Source: Blastocystis hominis
Taxonomy: Eukaryota; Sar; Bigyra; Opalinata; Blastocystidae
DNA: 64,000 nt
Assembly: GCF_000151665.1 (NCBI RefSeq)
Contig: NW_013171868.1
Span: 7,501 to 71,500 of the forward strand
Reading direction: 5' to 3'
Part shown: piece by piece, positions 62,951 through 64,000 of the stretch
How the letters are laid out: each line of letters begins with the position of its first letter
How positions within the stretch are numbered: the first letter of the stretch is position 1
Program-made: the position numbers and the translations under genes
The notes under the pieces: model-generated
Database searches by the model: none
Told to the model about the DNA's origin: nothing
The model's input: the letters and a program-made list of their open reading frames with translations, nothing else

Positions 62951-64000
62951 TCTTTTCGTAGTAGAAAAGGGATGTTCCATAACTACGCGAACGATCACTA
63001 GAAGTTAGATTGGAAACTGGCGGTAACTCTAAAGTGAAACAAAAGGTAAACAGATAAGGCCGACGCTGTTCCCTGCGAACATACTTGATTTTTACTCCTC
63101 CTGGAATACAGCACTAGATAGCAAAACAATAACATCCACGACGTATTGCGAATTCTCTGGAAATCGGTGTTTTGCATGATCCTCTACAGGATATCTATCA
63201 ACTACGACGATCGGAGGATTTGATCGCCCAATATTTTCCTCTGGACATCAGGCTCGTAACAGAGTTTCTACCTGTCGGAGGAACTGTTACACTCATAAAA
63301 TAATCTGCTAGGATAGGCATTGAATGATTTGTCACACTTTGTCAAAATAATATGGATAGTTTCATTTGTACGTTTGTGTTTTCTTAGCTGAAATGCCAAT
63401 TCTTTCCAAATTATGTGTGAGAAGAGACTAGATAGACAGTAGAACAACCATATTGTTCAAAACGGGTGAGGTGGTGTTTTTACAAAAATGAACAAAAACG
63501 AAATCACTCCTGGGATATAGTTGCAAATCATCCATCCCGATGGTACGAAGCAGAAGTTAACACATATCCATAGAAAAACACCTTAATAATATACGTTTTC
63601 CCGTTTTGCCTTTGTACTTGATAGTCCATTTTCCATATTTTTGATGAGTAAGCCTGCATTCCAGCCGTTGGCCAACTTAGTTGGCTCTAACTTTTGTTTT
63701 TTGAACAGTATTATCCAGGTTGATAAGACTTCATGTACTAATCTATAGAATCTATGGAATATTAAGTATTTCAAGGATTCAATCATACATACCTATATTC
63801 CCCATCAAAGCAGTATGCTTTTGTGGACTGCCTCATTTGTAGTTAATGGACCGGGGAAATGTACGTGCATCTATTGTTCACTGAGGGTACATTATTGATT
63901 TTGCATATGAATTAGGATTTGTTGATTAATTATGATAGCAAAAGTTCGCTCGAAACGCTGAGTGCTGCGGACCTTCGTTCCGCCCTGGCAGCATACTACA
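62951..64000. other. no recognisable gene
   Basis: AT-rich sequence with short frames only (one of 67 codons at 63583-63786, minus strand). The right edge may enter a new gene, but nothing can be supported. Confidence 0.4.

Overview
The window looks like nuclear DNA of a Blastocystis-like stramenopile. Almost every host gene is cut by introns of about 29-37 bp with GT-AG ends. Gene ends carry a TGTTTGTT-like motif, and at least two genes appear to need the poly(A) tail to complete their stop codon, a trait known from Blastocystis. A malate dehydrogenase with a mitochondrial-type leader fits a cell with mitochondrion-related organelles. The genus is inferred from these traits only.

Layout. 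1-4,200: gene-poor, with a GC-rich stretch (1,960-3,230) that may be coding but is not resolved. 4,222-5,031: MORN-repeat gene whose 3' part (617 bp) recurs at 46,195. 5,494-28,318: a 22.8 kb Polinton/Maverick with terminal inverted repeats, protein-primed DNA polymerase B, integrase, packaging ATPase, adenain-like protease, double-jelly-roll major capsid protein, a minor-capsid candidate and several virion-type genes of unknown role. It looks nearly whole, with about one or two breaks. It carries at least 14 clusters of perfect GC-rich hairpins, many in CCGG-linked pairs, several of them inside genes.

28,319-38,000: relic of an F5/8C-like surface gene, a MORN-LRR gene, RPL3, a LARP4-like RNA-binding protein, a bromodomain-PHD protein, an unknown protein and malate dehydrogenase. 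38,856-42,077: a 14-exon repeat protein with a leader peptide. 42,100-49,400: AT-rich, with a GST relic, two partly resolved genes, the 617-bp duplicate and a second MORN-LRR gene. 49,485-52,305: tandem 5S rRNA units (six gene copies). 53,202-62,950: densely packed RWDD1/Gir2-like protein, MPS1/TTK-like kinase, Nup88-like nucleoporin, tRNA-Asp, a large helical protein and a DENN-domain protein. 62,950-64,000: nothing recognised.

The host genes are ordinary housekeeping functions (translation, chromatin, spindle checkpoint, nuclear pore, membrane traffic). The least described feature is the family of recurring hairpin words inside the Polinton. The exon models below were built by eye; for every model described as complete the exon lengths sum to a whole number of codons.
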